64,000 nucleotides of DNA from Shimia sp. R10_1. Lineage in GTDB: Bacteria; Pseudomonadota; Alphaproteobacteria; Rhodobacterales; Rhodobacteraceae. Position numbers and translations under genes: made by a program. Positions 1 to 7,599 of this stretch are shown here, in pieces (within the stretch, counting starts at the first letter, position 1; every line of letters starts with the position of its first letter). The stretch is from NCBI RefSeq assembly GCF_017744095.1, contig NZ_JAGHQX010000012.1:1-64000 (forward strand), read 5' to 3'. The notes beneath the pieces were generated by a model. It was not told the DNA's origin. It was given only the letters and a program-made list of their open reading frames with translations, and did no database searches.

Positions 1-203
1 TGCCGAAGTTCGCAGAACCCGCACAGCGCTACTGCCCGGCCGGGGTTTATGAGGTGGTGGAAGAAGAGGGCAAAGACGCCCGCTTTGTGGTCAACTTCCA
101 GAACTGTGTGCACTGCAAAACCTGCGATATCAAAGACCCAAGCCAGAACATCACATGGGTCACACCGCAAGGCGGCGACGGACCAAACTACCCGAATATG
201 TGA
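1..203 (+). CDS. Electron transfer flavoprotein-ubiquinone oxidoreductase, C-terminal end (partial)
   Basis: The frame open from position 3 to the TGA at 201-203 gives the last 66 residues of ETF-QO, the inner-membrane enzyme that passes electrons from electron transfer flavoprotein to ubiquinone. The visible part carries the 4Fe-4S ligands: a Cys in RYCPAG followed by [12 protein letters not shown], and the conserved ending around DGPNYPNM. The rest, with the FAD and quinone domains, lies left of the window. ETF-QO would also take electrons from dimethylglycine- or sarcosine-type dehydrogenases, but nothing here ties it specifically to the amine genes further on. Confidence 0.88.
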   Translation, partial: PKFAEPAQRYCPAGVYEVVEEEGKDARFVVNFQNCVHCKTCDIKDPSQNITWVTPQGGDGPNYPNM

Positions 204-302
204 CGCAACACACCGCTTGATCCGATGACCCGCGGGCCTCTTAAACTGCGCAGCTCACAGCGGGTCAGGGCGATCGCTTGACCTTTCAGCGCCTTAGGCA
301 CC

Positions 303-1316
303 TTAAACCTGATCAAACGGCACGATCACCTGCGCATTTGGGAAGGTCTGCGTCACATCCTGCGTCGCCGTTTCAAGAAAGATCAGCTTGATATTCGCCC
401 CAGCATCCATGGTCGCAAAGGCCAGCAAACCATCCTTGCGCGCCTGCCACAGCCGCTCCAGCAATACCCAGCTCTCCGCTGTCAGATAGCTCAGTGCCGG
501 ACGCGCCGCCTGCATGGTTGCATGCATCGCCAAGGCATTGGCCTCCGCCAGCGCGCCCAGCGTGTCAAAATCCTGCGCGCACACTGCCCGCTCAATGGCC
601 GCGCAATCCGCTTCGGCCTGATCCGGCCAACTCTGAAAAAGCGGGCTGGTGGCGACCGTGTGGTTCATACCATCACGCGAAGAGTGCGACTTCGGGCCAA
701 CATCTACCGGCAGGATGGCAATACGAAACTCCGGCCAACGCACATCCAATGGATGCGCAAAACTGTCTGCCCCATCCTCACGCACACCTTTGTCCCAGCG
801 CACAAACCCATGCCAGAAAGATCGGGTCGCGCTGCCGCTGCCCAGACGGGCCAACAGGCTCATTTCGGCTTCGCTCACAACATCGGTCAGACCAAAACTG
901 CCGCAAAGCGCGCGCGTCAGCGCAGCAAAGCCAGACGCCGAAGACGCGAGTCCCGCGGCCGTGGGAATGGTGTTGTTGGTTTCAATCCGCAGCGGCACAG
1001 CTTTTTCACCACGAAACAAATCCGCGAATTTCAGCGCTTTGGCAGCAAAGGGCGTTTCAAGCGCCAGCTCTTCCCCACCCAGTGTCACATGATCAAGCCC
1101 ATCCTCAGAAGGCCCAACTTGCGTGTGTGACCCCCATTCGGCCAGCGAGATGGACAAAGAACTGTTCAAAGGCAGATTGCGTGCCCGATCCCGCTTGCCC
1201 CAGTATTTGGACAGGGCAATGTTGCTCGGCGCATAGGCAGCATAGGTCTGCGGAGCTTCTGCCAGCGCAGCCTTTCCTATGGCCTGCTGGAGCATCTCTT
1301 TGGCCGCATCATGCAT
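303..1316 (-). CDS. mvaD: Diphosphomevalonate decarboxylase
   Basis: This 337-residue GHMP-superfamily protein catalyses the last mevalonate step, the ATP-dependent decarboxylation of diphosphomevalonate to isopentenyl diphosphate. Family marks are ALSKYWGKRD and LPLNSSLSISL near residues 30-60, the ATP-binding loop TAAGLASSASG near 120, and a C-terminal MDAGANIK that carries the catalytic Asp. The length is normal for the bacterial enzyme. It is the last gene of the six-gene minus-strand mevalonate operon, and its ATG overlaps the end of the preceding kinase gene by 8 bp, so the two are probably translationally coupled. Cytoplasmic. Confidence 0.95.
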   Translation of the reverse strand: MHDAAKEMLQQAIGKAALAEAPQTYAAYAPSNIALSKYWGKRDRARNLPLNSSLSISLAEWGSHTQVGPSEDGLDHVTLGGEELALETPFAAKALKFADLFRGEKAVPLRIETNNTIPTAAGLASSASGFAALTRALCGSFGLTDVVSEAEMSLLARLGSGSATRSFWHGFVRWDKGVREDGADSFAHPLDVRWPEFRIAILPVDVGPKSHSSRDGMNHTVATSPLFQSWPDQAEADCAAIERAVCAQDFDTLGALAEANALAMHATMQAARPALSYLTAESWVLLERLWQARKDGLLAFATMDAGANIKLIFLETATQDVTQTFPNAQVIVPFDQV

Positions 1317-2220
1317 GAATGATCAATCCTTCTGTGGCCAGTTCGGCCTTTGTAAACCCATCAGGCACGGCTCCAACCGCAACCACGCAGTCACCCAGCC
1401 CTGAGCCAGAAATCTTGACAGCAAGCACTGCGGGATCCGATTGCGCCTGTGCGATGATGCCAGCCAACGTGTCATCGCAAACGCCCAGTTGTTCCATCAG
1501 ACTCTGATACTGCGTCAGGCTTGCGGCAAATGCCTGCCAGTCTTCGCCTTGCGCAGCCTCGATAGCCTCGTCGGCTTGCTGGCCCATCTCGGCATAAAGC
1601 GCATGAAAGATCTGTTCCTGCCCCTCCATACGCTCCGCAATCAGCTTAAGCACCTCTGAGGTGGGCGTTTTGTAACCGGCATATTTCAACGCGAGAACCG
1701 GAGGGCGTGGCAACCGGATGATCGCCGCCTCTGGCGGCGCTTGATAAGCGATCATGCCCCCCGTTAAGCTCGCGGCGAGATCAGCGCCACTCCCGCGTCC
1801 TTGAATGTCACGGATAATGGTCACAGCATCTGTGTGAATCTCCGCGGGATCTGCATCAACCAGCGCACTCAGCGCACCGAGCACAGCAATTGTCACCGCC
1901 GCAGAGGAGCCAAGCCCCAAAGTGGGATCAATCTCGGATGTGATTTCCAGATCAAAGCCCGTCTCAATACGGCTGACATGGGTGCGAATACACGCGATCA
2001 CAAAGCGGTAGGCATGAGACGGTTCAAGCGCACCCAGCGATGTTTCAAAAGGGTCCGCGATCTGGGAAACAATCCGCACATTCTGATCAGACCTCTGTGT
2101 CAGCGTCACGGTAATGCGCTGTTCAATCGCCGCAACAACGGCGCGATGGCCATACACGACGGCATGCTCGCCCGCGATCATGATCGACCCCGGTGCGCTG
2201 GCTTTGATCCGTTTCATCAA
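1309..2220 (-). CDS. GHMP kinase, probable phosphomevalonate kinase
   Basis: This 303-residue GHMP kinase starts with a substrate-binding segment (SAPGSIMIAGEHAVVYG), has the phosphate loop LGLGSSAAVTIAVLGA near residue 105, and an SGADLAASLTGG and GYKTPTSEVL region in the middle. It resembles mevalonate kinases overall. I assign it to the phosphomevalonate step because of its short length, the GYKTPT motif, and its place between a longer kinase and mvaD. The same order (mvk-pmk-mvd) is known from the Paracoccus zeaxanthinifaciens mevalonate operon. Its ATG overlaps the stop of the upstream kinase as ATGA. The two kinases could be swapped; only enzyme assays would settle that. Confidence 0.72.
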   Translation of the reverse strand: MMKRIKASAPGSIMIAGEHAVVYGHRAVVAAIEQRITVTLTQRSDQNVRIVSQIADPFETSLGALEPSHAYRFVIACIRTHVSRIETGFDLEITSEIDPTLGLGSSAAVTIAVLGALSALVDADPAEIHTDAVTIIRDIQGRGSGADLAASLTGGMIAYQAPPEAAIIRLPRPPVLALKYAGYKTPTSEVLKLIAERMEGQEQIFHALYAEMGQQADEAIEAAQGEDWQAFAASLTQYQSLMEQLGVCDDTLAGIIAQAQSDPAVLAVKISGSGLGDCVVAVGAVPDGFTKAELATEGLIIHA

Positions 2221-3380
2221 ATCTGTCCTTCACCTGCGCGGTCATATTGAGGCGCCGGCCCAGCGCTCGCCCCCTGTGTGGCCATGCGCAATCTGGACCA
2301 GGCTTTGCCCGGATGCCGCATCATCAGATCCGCCATTGCGGCGTGATCTTGCAGGCGCACCAAAACGGCGCCGCCCCCTGCGCCTTTGACAGAACCCGCC
2401 CCACAGATCTTGGCAGCACCACCAAGCGCGGTAACCTCTTTCACAAAATCCTGCGCGGGTACGGGCACCACGCCAATGCGCTCCAGCAGGCTTTGATTTT
2501 CGCGCAGTACAGTGGTCACCTCGCCCCCATCGGACAAAGCCTGCGTCAGCGCGTCAGTACACTGCGCAAATGCCACCCACAGCTGCGTATCCTGCCCATG
2601 TCGCGCGCGCACATGTGCGACACACTCTCCGGTTGAACTTTCCGGGCTGCCATGCAACACCCAATACCAGCCTTCGCCCTCAGCAAGCCCATGCGCTTCA
2701 TGCACTGTCGGCACGCTGACCTCTGCGTCATTCACGTGCACCAGACCGCCCCGCACCACCGCAGCTGCATCGATCGGCCCGGCTTTGCCATGCTTCAAGC
2801 GCTCACAGAACCGCACACGTTCATAACGCTCATCCAGCGTCTTGTGGCGATCCAGCAGCGTCTCAAACAAAACTGTGGTCGCAGCCACCACCGCCGCAGA
2901 GGATCCAAGCCCCGCGCCAATCGGCAGCTCTGATCGGCTGGACAACTGGCCGGGGTGCGGCAAATGCCCAACAGCACCGATCCCGGTCATGGTTGTGCCT
3001 CTATGCCCATCTCCATCCTGCAACAGCGACGCCAGCGTATAGACGGCGAGGTCATCTGGGTGGGTCAGAATTTCATGCACAGGCAGCTCGCCACGCTTAA
3101 ACTGGTCAAAGCGTTTGTCAAGCGACGACTTGAATTTATGCAAAAGCTTCAGCGGGTAATCGACGCCCGACGACAGGTTCTCAAACGCTGTCCGCAGGCC
3201 CTCTCCAGGACCCTGCGGCACAAATTTGACCTCTGTGTATTGCGCCAGCGCCATGGCCAACGCGGGCGCACCATAAAGCACCGAGTGTTCACCCGACAAA
3301 ATCAGCTTGCCCGGCGAATGGGCGACAGACACACCAGAGCCTTCAGGCGTGTTTGTCGACGTAGATACGCTTGTGATCAT
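2217..3380 (-). CDS. GHMP kinase, probable mevalonate kinase
   Basis: The protein has about 387 residues counted from the ATG at 3380; a frame-consistent ATG at 3422 would add 14 residues and deepen the overlap with mvaS. It has the N-terminal motif HSPGKLILSGEHSVLYG, the ATP loop PIGAGLGSSAAVVAATT, and the C-terminal KICGAGSVKGAGGGA loop typical of mevalonate kinases. It should phosphorylate mevalonate with ATP. Its order after mvaS and before the shorter kinase matches mvk in the Paracoccus zeaxanthinifaciens operon. I see no strong ribosome-binding site before either start; the 38-bp overlap with mvaS suggests coupling. Cytoplasmic, isoprenoid pathway. Confidence 0.75.
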   Translation of the reverse strand: MITSVSTSTNTPEGSGVSVAHSPGKLILSGEHSVLYGAPALAMALAQYTEVKFVPQGPGEGLRTAFENLSSGVDYPLKLLHKFKSSLDKRFDQFKRGELPVHEILTHPDDLAVYTLASLLQDGDGHRGTTMTGIGAVGHLPHPGQLSSRSELPIGAGLGSSAAVVAATTVLFETLLDRHKTLDERYERVRFCERLKHGKAGPIDAAAVVRGGLVHVNDAEVSVPTVHEAHGLAEGEGWYWVLHGSPESSTGECVAHVRARHGQDTQLWVAFAQCTDALTQALSDGGEVTTVLRENQSLLERIGVVPVPAQDFVKEVTALGGAAKICGAGSVKGAGGGAVLVRLQDHAAMADLMMRHPGKAWSRLRMATQGASAGPAPQYDRAGEGQI

Positions 3381-4506
3381 TGATGCTTGCCAGTCTGTAG
3401 CGCCCACGAGCTTCATCCGCAAAGATCAGCTCTTCGCCGTCTTGTGCCACGGGCGCGCCCCAAAGCTCAACGTAATCTTCGTAACTGACAGCCATGCGTT
3501 CTTCCAGAATGGTTTGATGCAGCTGCTTGAACAGATGCGCCTGATACCCTTCCACAACGGTCGCATCAAAGAACTCACCGGTTGCGCCAGACCCATAGGA
3601 AAACAAGCCGATCGACTTGCCCGACAGATCTTCCTCTGCATTCTCAAGCGTCGAAATCAGCGCCAGATAAATCGAAGCGGTGTAGCTGTTGCCCACCACG
3701 CGATTGTATTCCATGCCCGGCAACGCAAGGCTCATGTCCAGATCGGCCTTAGCCGATTTCGCAAGATGGCGATGCGCCTTCTCGCCCATGCGCGAAAACG
3801 GCAAATGGTAGCAAAACCGCGAGAATTCCGCATAGGACTTGCCGCCATTGGCTTCATAATCCCGCCAGGCTTCCAGCATCGCATTGAGATACCGCAGCGT
3901 GGAAAACTTGCCATCAAACAATGGGGTCCGGCGGTGGTTGGGACGCCAGAAATCCATGATGTCTTCGCTGAACACACCAGACACCACACCAACTTCCAGC
4001 AGTTTGGGATCCGCGCTCACCAGCATGGCCACAGCGCCTGCGCCCTGCGTCGCTTCGCCAGAACTGTCACGATCATACCGCGCCACATCAGAGGCAATCA
4101 CAAGCACCTTGCGATCTGGCCGACGCGCAACATAGCTACACGCCATCTGTAAAGCCGCCGTTGCCGAATAACATGCCTGCTTTAGCTCCACGTTACGGCA
4201 ATTTGCATTCAACCCCAGCAGGCGATGCACATAGATCCCGGCGGCTTTCGACTGGTCAATGCCCGTTTCCGTGGCAAACATCACCGTATCAATGCCATCA
4301 GTACCGTAGCGATCAATCAACGGACGTGCAGCTTCCGCCGCCATGGTCACGATGTCTTCATCCTGCCCCGGCAGTGCGATCTTATCCTGACCAATCCCAC
4401 GGGAGAACTTCTCAGGGTCGATCCCCTGCTGTTCGGCCAGTGTCGCCAGACTTATGTAACGATGAGGCGTGTAAAAGCTCATCGCCTCAATACCAGTTTT
4501 GATCAT
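3343..4506 (-). CDS. mvaS: Hydroxymethylglutaryl-CoA synthase
   Basis: This 387-residue thiolase-fold enzyme condenses acetyl-CoA and acetoacetyl-CoA to HMG-CoA. The three catalytic residues of bacterial HMG-CoA synthases can be placed: Glu80 in ATETGIDQSKA, Cys112 in KQACYSATAAL and His234 in CYHLPFSRM. The C-terminal SYGSGATGEFFDATVV is also conserved. The length is normal. It is the third gene of the mevalonate operon, 13 bp after fni, and overlaps the following kinase. Confidence 0.96.
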   Translation of the reverse strand: MIKTGIEAMSFYTPHRYISLATLAEQQGIDPEKFSRGIGQDKIALPGQDEDIVTMAAEAARPLIDRYGTDGIDTVMFATETGIDQSKAAGIYVHRLLGLNANCRNVELKQACYSATAALQMACSYVARRPDRKVLVIASDVARYDRDSSGEATQGAGAVAMLVSADPKLLEVGVVSGVFSEDIMDFWRPNHRRTPLFDGKFSTLRYLNAMLEAWRDYEANGGKSYAEFSRFCYHLPFSRMGEKAHRHLAKSAKADLDMSLALPGMEYNRVVGNSYTASIYLALISTLENAEEDLSGKSIGLFSYGSGATGEFFDATVVEGYQAHLFKQLHQTILEERMAVSYEDYVELWGAPVAQDGEELIFADEARGRYRLASINDHKRIYVDKHA

Positions 4507-4519
4507 TTCGTTCCGTCTT

Positions 4520-5569
4520 CTACCGAATTAACGAAAGGTTCCCCTTGAGCGCCTGAACGTCAGCCGTTCCCAAAAGGAACATGGCCGTGGCAAACTCTCT
4601 CTGAAACTTCCTTATCTTTTTCACCACGCTGTCGCTGGAGTCCTGCGCCGCTACAAGAAATGGCGCGGCAACGCCACACAGATCAGCGCCAAGAATCACA
4701 CATTTCGCCATATCTACACCATCTCTTATCCCGCCGCTGGCAATCAGAGTGGTTTTCGTTGCGTCGTGCGACAATGTTTCCCGTGCTTCAATCAGGCTCT
4801 CAACAGTGGTGAGCCCCCAATCCTGAAAGACCAACCCCAAGTCGTCGTCATCTTCTGATCGACGATGGTATTCGATGCGGCTCCAAGACGTGCCGCCACG
4901 CCCGGCCACATCAAAGTGGCGAATTCCGGCTTTCAGGCCCAGCGCCACATCTGCTTGCGACAGCCCAGAGCCGACCTCTTTCAATACCACAGGCACATCC
5001 AACGCACCTGCGACCTGCGCAATCTTCTCTGCAAGCCCGGAAAAATCGCGGTCTCCTTCAGGCTGCACAGCCTCCTGAAGCGGATTGAGATGCAGATACA
5101 GCGCATCAGCTTTCAGCACGTCTACCGCCTCACGGCAATGCTCCACACCAAAGCCCTTGTTGAGCTGCACCGCCCCCACATTGGCAAGCAACGGCACATC
5201 CGGCGCCAGCCCACGGAGATCAAAGCTCGCCTTTGCTTCGGGGTTCGTGAACATCACACGCTGCGATCCCACGGCCATTGCCACGCCAGTTTCCTGTGCC
5301 GCGATCGCCAGATTGCGGTTCATATGCAGGCATTCATCCCCGGCACCGCCCGTCATCGAAGAAATCAACAACGGAAACGGCAAACGCTTACCCAAGAAGT
5401 CACACGACGGATCAACCGCATCCATATCCAGCTCAGGCAGCGCCCGGTGGGTCAGGGAAATATGCTCAAAGCCGCTGCTCTGACGCTCAATCTGAGGGTC
5501 AGACAGAATGGCACGAATGTGCTCCAGCTTGCGCCCAGCGACGCTGCGGCTCACCGACGCCTCATTCAC
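4520..5569 (-). CDS. fni: Type 2 isopentenyl-diphosphate delta-isomerase
   Basis: This 349-residue FMN- and NADPH-dependent isomerase interconverts isopentenyl and dimethylallyl diphosphate. Visible family motifs are RKLEHI near the N-terminus, SSMTGGAG, the substrate-binding LNPLQEAVQPEGD, the VVLKEVGSG strand, and the flavin-binding DVAGRGGTSW segment. It is unrelated in sequence to the type 1 (Nudix) enzyme. Its ATG overlaps the stop codon of mvaA by 4 bp (ATGA). Finding type 2 idi directly behind HMG-CoA reductase repeats the known Paracoccus arrangement. Confidence 0.96.
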   Translation of the reverse strand: MNEASVSRSVAGRKLEHIRAILSDPQIERQSSGFEHISLTHRALPELDMDAVDPSCDFLGKRLPFPLLISSMTGGAGDECLHMNRNLAIAAQETGVAMAVGSQRVMFTNPEAKASFDLRGLAPDVPLLANVGAVQLNKGFGVEHCREAVDVLKADALYLHLNPLQEAVQPEGDRDFSGLAEKIAQVAGALDVPVVLKEVGSGLSQADVALGLKAGIRHFDVAGRGGTSWSRIEYHRRSEDDDDLGLVFQDWGLTTVESLIEARETLSHDATKTTLIASGGIRDGVDMAKCVILGADLCGVAAPFLVAAQDSSDSVVKKIRKFQREFATAMFLLGTADVQALKGNLSLIR

Positions 5570-6600
5570 CGTTCAAGCTCCATGTGGGTGCGCACCAATT
5601 CCCCCGGATTTGTTTGTGCCGCCAAAAGAGACAGCTCACCGCAGAGCACAACCGCCGCACAGATGCCTGCCAGTCGGCGGGCGTTTTCACCAGCAGGTCG
5701 GTCGTCTTTACAGCCCATTCTGACAAGATTTTCCTCGACCGCTGTGTTGCCTTTACCAGCCCCAACGGACCCCATGATCAGGTTGGGCAACGTGCAGGCG
5801 AAATAGAGATCTTCGCCACGCTTTTCACAGGTCACCTGCCCTTGCGAACCTTCGATGATATTGGCCGCATCTTGTCCGGTCGCCAGATAAAACGCCAGAA
5901 GCATATTGGCGAAATGCGCGTTTGCGCTGCGCAGAGATCCGGCAAGATTGCCGCCCACGTAGTTTTTCTCATGGTTGAGCAAAACCATCTTCTCAGCGTC
6001 TGTGCGCAACATCCGCGTCAGAATTTTGCGCGGAATCTCAATCTCCGCAATCATGTACTTGCCACGCCCCAGCAGCCCATTGACCGCAGACGGCTTTTTG
6101 TCGGTGCAGAAGTTGCCAGAAATCGAGGAGTATTCCAGCTGCGGCTGATCGGTCAAAATCCACTCCAGCACCGCCTCTGCCGCCTTCGTCACCATGTTAT
6201 GACCGGAGGCATCACCAGTGGCGCATTCGACGCGCACAAACAGCAGATTGCCGGCAATCTGGCGGTTGAGCTTGATCAGACGGGCAAAGCGGCTCGTGGC
6301 GGCAATGATCTCTGCCACCTTGTCAAACTGCGCTTCAATACGGTGCCACGCTGCAACAGCTTCAGCCGCAGAACGCGCCCGCACCACGATAGAGCGCGTC
6401 ATACGCTCATCTACCATAGAGACCTGAATGCCACCGCTATAACGCGACACGCCCGCGCCGCGATCTGTTGACGGCCAAAGCGGCGTTTCAAATGTTGCCA
6501 AGGGCACGCTGACCTCTCCGTCGACCACGTCGCCTTTCAAATGGAGCGGACCAACCCATCGGGTTGGAATTGGCGTGGAAAAAGTTTGCTTGTCGCGCAC
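5566..6600 (-). CDS. mvaA: Hydroxymethylglutaryl-CoA reductase
   Basis: This enzyme reduces HMG-CoA to mevalonate, the committed step of the pathway. Catalytic positions are recognisable: Glu in LATFETPL, Lys in CTDKKPSAVNGLLGRGK, Asp in TGQDAANIIEGS, and the C-terminal His in ELVRTHMELE. The cofactor-loop equivalent is GDASGHNMV. The Lys motif is like the class I (eukaryote/archaea-type) enzymes more than class II. No ATG fits the family N-terminus. I choose the GTG at 6600 (344 residues), preceded by GGGA about 7 nt upstream; the frame stays open to an ATG at 6801, but that added stretch does not look like family sequence. First gene of the mevalonate operon. Confidence 0.9.
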   Translation of the reverse strand: MRDKQTFSTPIPTRWVGPLHLKGDVVDGEVSVPLATFETPLWPSTDRGAGVSRYSGGIQVSMVDERMTRSIVVRARSAAEAVAAWHRIEAQFDKVAEIIAATSRFARLIKLNRQIAGNLLFVRVECATGDASGHNMVTKAAEAVLEWILTDQPQLEYSSISGNFCTDKKPSAVNGLLGRGKYMIAEIEIPRKILTRMLRTDAEKMVLLNHEKNYVGGNLAGSLRSANAHFANMLLAFYLATGQDAANIIEGSQGQVTCEKRGEDLYFACTLPNLIMGSVGAGKGNTAVEENLVRMGCKDDRPAGENARRLAGICAAVVLCGELSLLAAQTNPGELVRTHMELER

Positions 6601-6811
6601 CTTCAGTCCCTTTTTGTTATCTTCGACCTTTTCCAGTGCATCCTGCTCTAAACATGAAGCGGATAAGGTGTGTTTCCAGAAGGAGTAATCTCTTGGGCAT
6701 GCGCAATACACTTTAAGACCACGCGCTACTAGGGCTTTGTCACTCTTGATCAATCGCTTTTTTGCGAGGCCCGCACAGGTGCGAAAATTTCTCAACAACA
6801 ACGAGAGAGTT

Positions 6812-6889
6812 TGGCGAGCCGTGGAGGACTCGAACCCCCGACCTGAGAATTAGAAGTTCCCTGCTCTAATCCAGCTGAGCTAACGGCCC
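6812..6889 (-). tRNA. tRNA-Arg (anticodon TCT)
   Basis: Read on the minus strand this folds as a full cloverleaf: acceptor GGGCCGT paired with ACGGCTC, D-arm GCTC/GAGC, anticodon stem GGGAA/TTCTC with loop CTTCTAA (anticodon TCT, reads AGA), T-arm GGGGG TTCGAGT CCTCC, discriminator G and an encoded CCA. It lies about 210 bp upstream of the chosen mvaA start on the same strand. Confidence 0.96.
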
Positions 6890-7164
6890 ACTCATGCTTC
6901 GGGTGTATCAGCCAAATCCCTGACCTTGTCAACGTGGTACACAGGTGTCGCGCCATCCATCGAAACCACGCCGAAAACCACGATCATTCACGCGCCTTTC
7001 GCAGCAACATTTTGGGTGGCCCAGCACGCCAATCTTGCCAGAACTTTCGCGCATTTTTTACTGCTAAAAATTTAGGCATGAAAACCCAACAAAAAGAATC
7101 ACGTTAGTCATCTGTTATCCACTCCCGCTTACGTGGAAGGCCCAAGAAACTAAGAGGTAGTGAT
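6890..7164. other. Intergenic region, no gene seen
   Basis: This stretch separates the minus-strand tRNA-Arg from the plus-strand rhodanese gene and must hold both divergent promoters. I see no open frame of note and no clear operator or riboswitch. It becomes AT-rich toward 7040-7130. Confidence 0.6.
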
Positions 7165-7578
7165 ATGCCCGCAATATTCAAAAAAACCGCCCTATTCTTA
7201 TCATTGATCTTGCTGCCATTTTCAGCATTCGCCGAAGAGGCTCCGGCCCATATCGAAGGGGCCACCACAATCAACGTAGACGAAGCTTACGCGCTGTTTG
7301 AAAACAACGTGGTCTTTGTAGACGTACGGAAACAGTCAGATTTTGAAAGTGGCCGCATTCCCGGCGCAATCCACTTGGATGTAAAATCCGCTTTCACCCC
7401 CGAAAACCTCGCGAAAGCTGTGCAGCCCTCAGATCCCGTGGTGATCTACTGCAACGGATTTTCCTGTCTGCGCTCCTCTGAAGCAACAGCCAAGGCGGTT
7501 GCGTGGGGGTACACCAATGTGAAGTACCTGCGCGAAGGCTTCCCCTCTTGGGACGAAGCCGGGTTCCCTGTCGAGTAA
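7165..7578 (+). CDS. Exported rhodanese-like domain protein
   Basis: The 137-residue product starts with a clear Sec signal peptide (hydrophobic core FLSLILLPFSAF, likely cleavage after AFA near residue 23). A single rhodanese domain follows: VFVDVRKQSDFESGRIPGAIHLD, then the active-site loop YCNGFSCLRSSEA with Cys in the catalytic position. It probably handles sulfane sulfur or a thiol substrate in the periplasm; the substrate cannot be inferred. The ATG is preceded by AAGAGGTAG. The chemoreceptor gene follows after 21 bp, so the two may be co-transcribed. Confidence 0.85.
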   Translation: MPAIFKKTALFLSLILLPFSAFAEEAPAHIEGATTINVDEAYALFENNVVFVDVRKQSDFESGRIPGAIHLDVKSAFTPENLAKAVQPSDPVVIYCNGFSCLRSSEATAKAVAWGYTNVKYLREGFPSWDEAGFPVE

Positions 7579-7599
7579 GCCGAGTTTAGGAGAATACAG

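Noticed and set aside
6812..6889. tRNA-Arg as an integration site of a genomic island
   Set aside because: No partial duplicate of the tRNA 3' end and no integrase lies near it; the truncated recombinase is more than 42 kb away.
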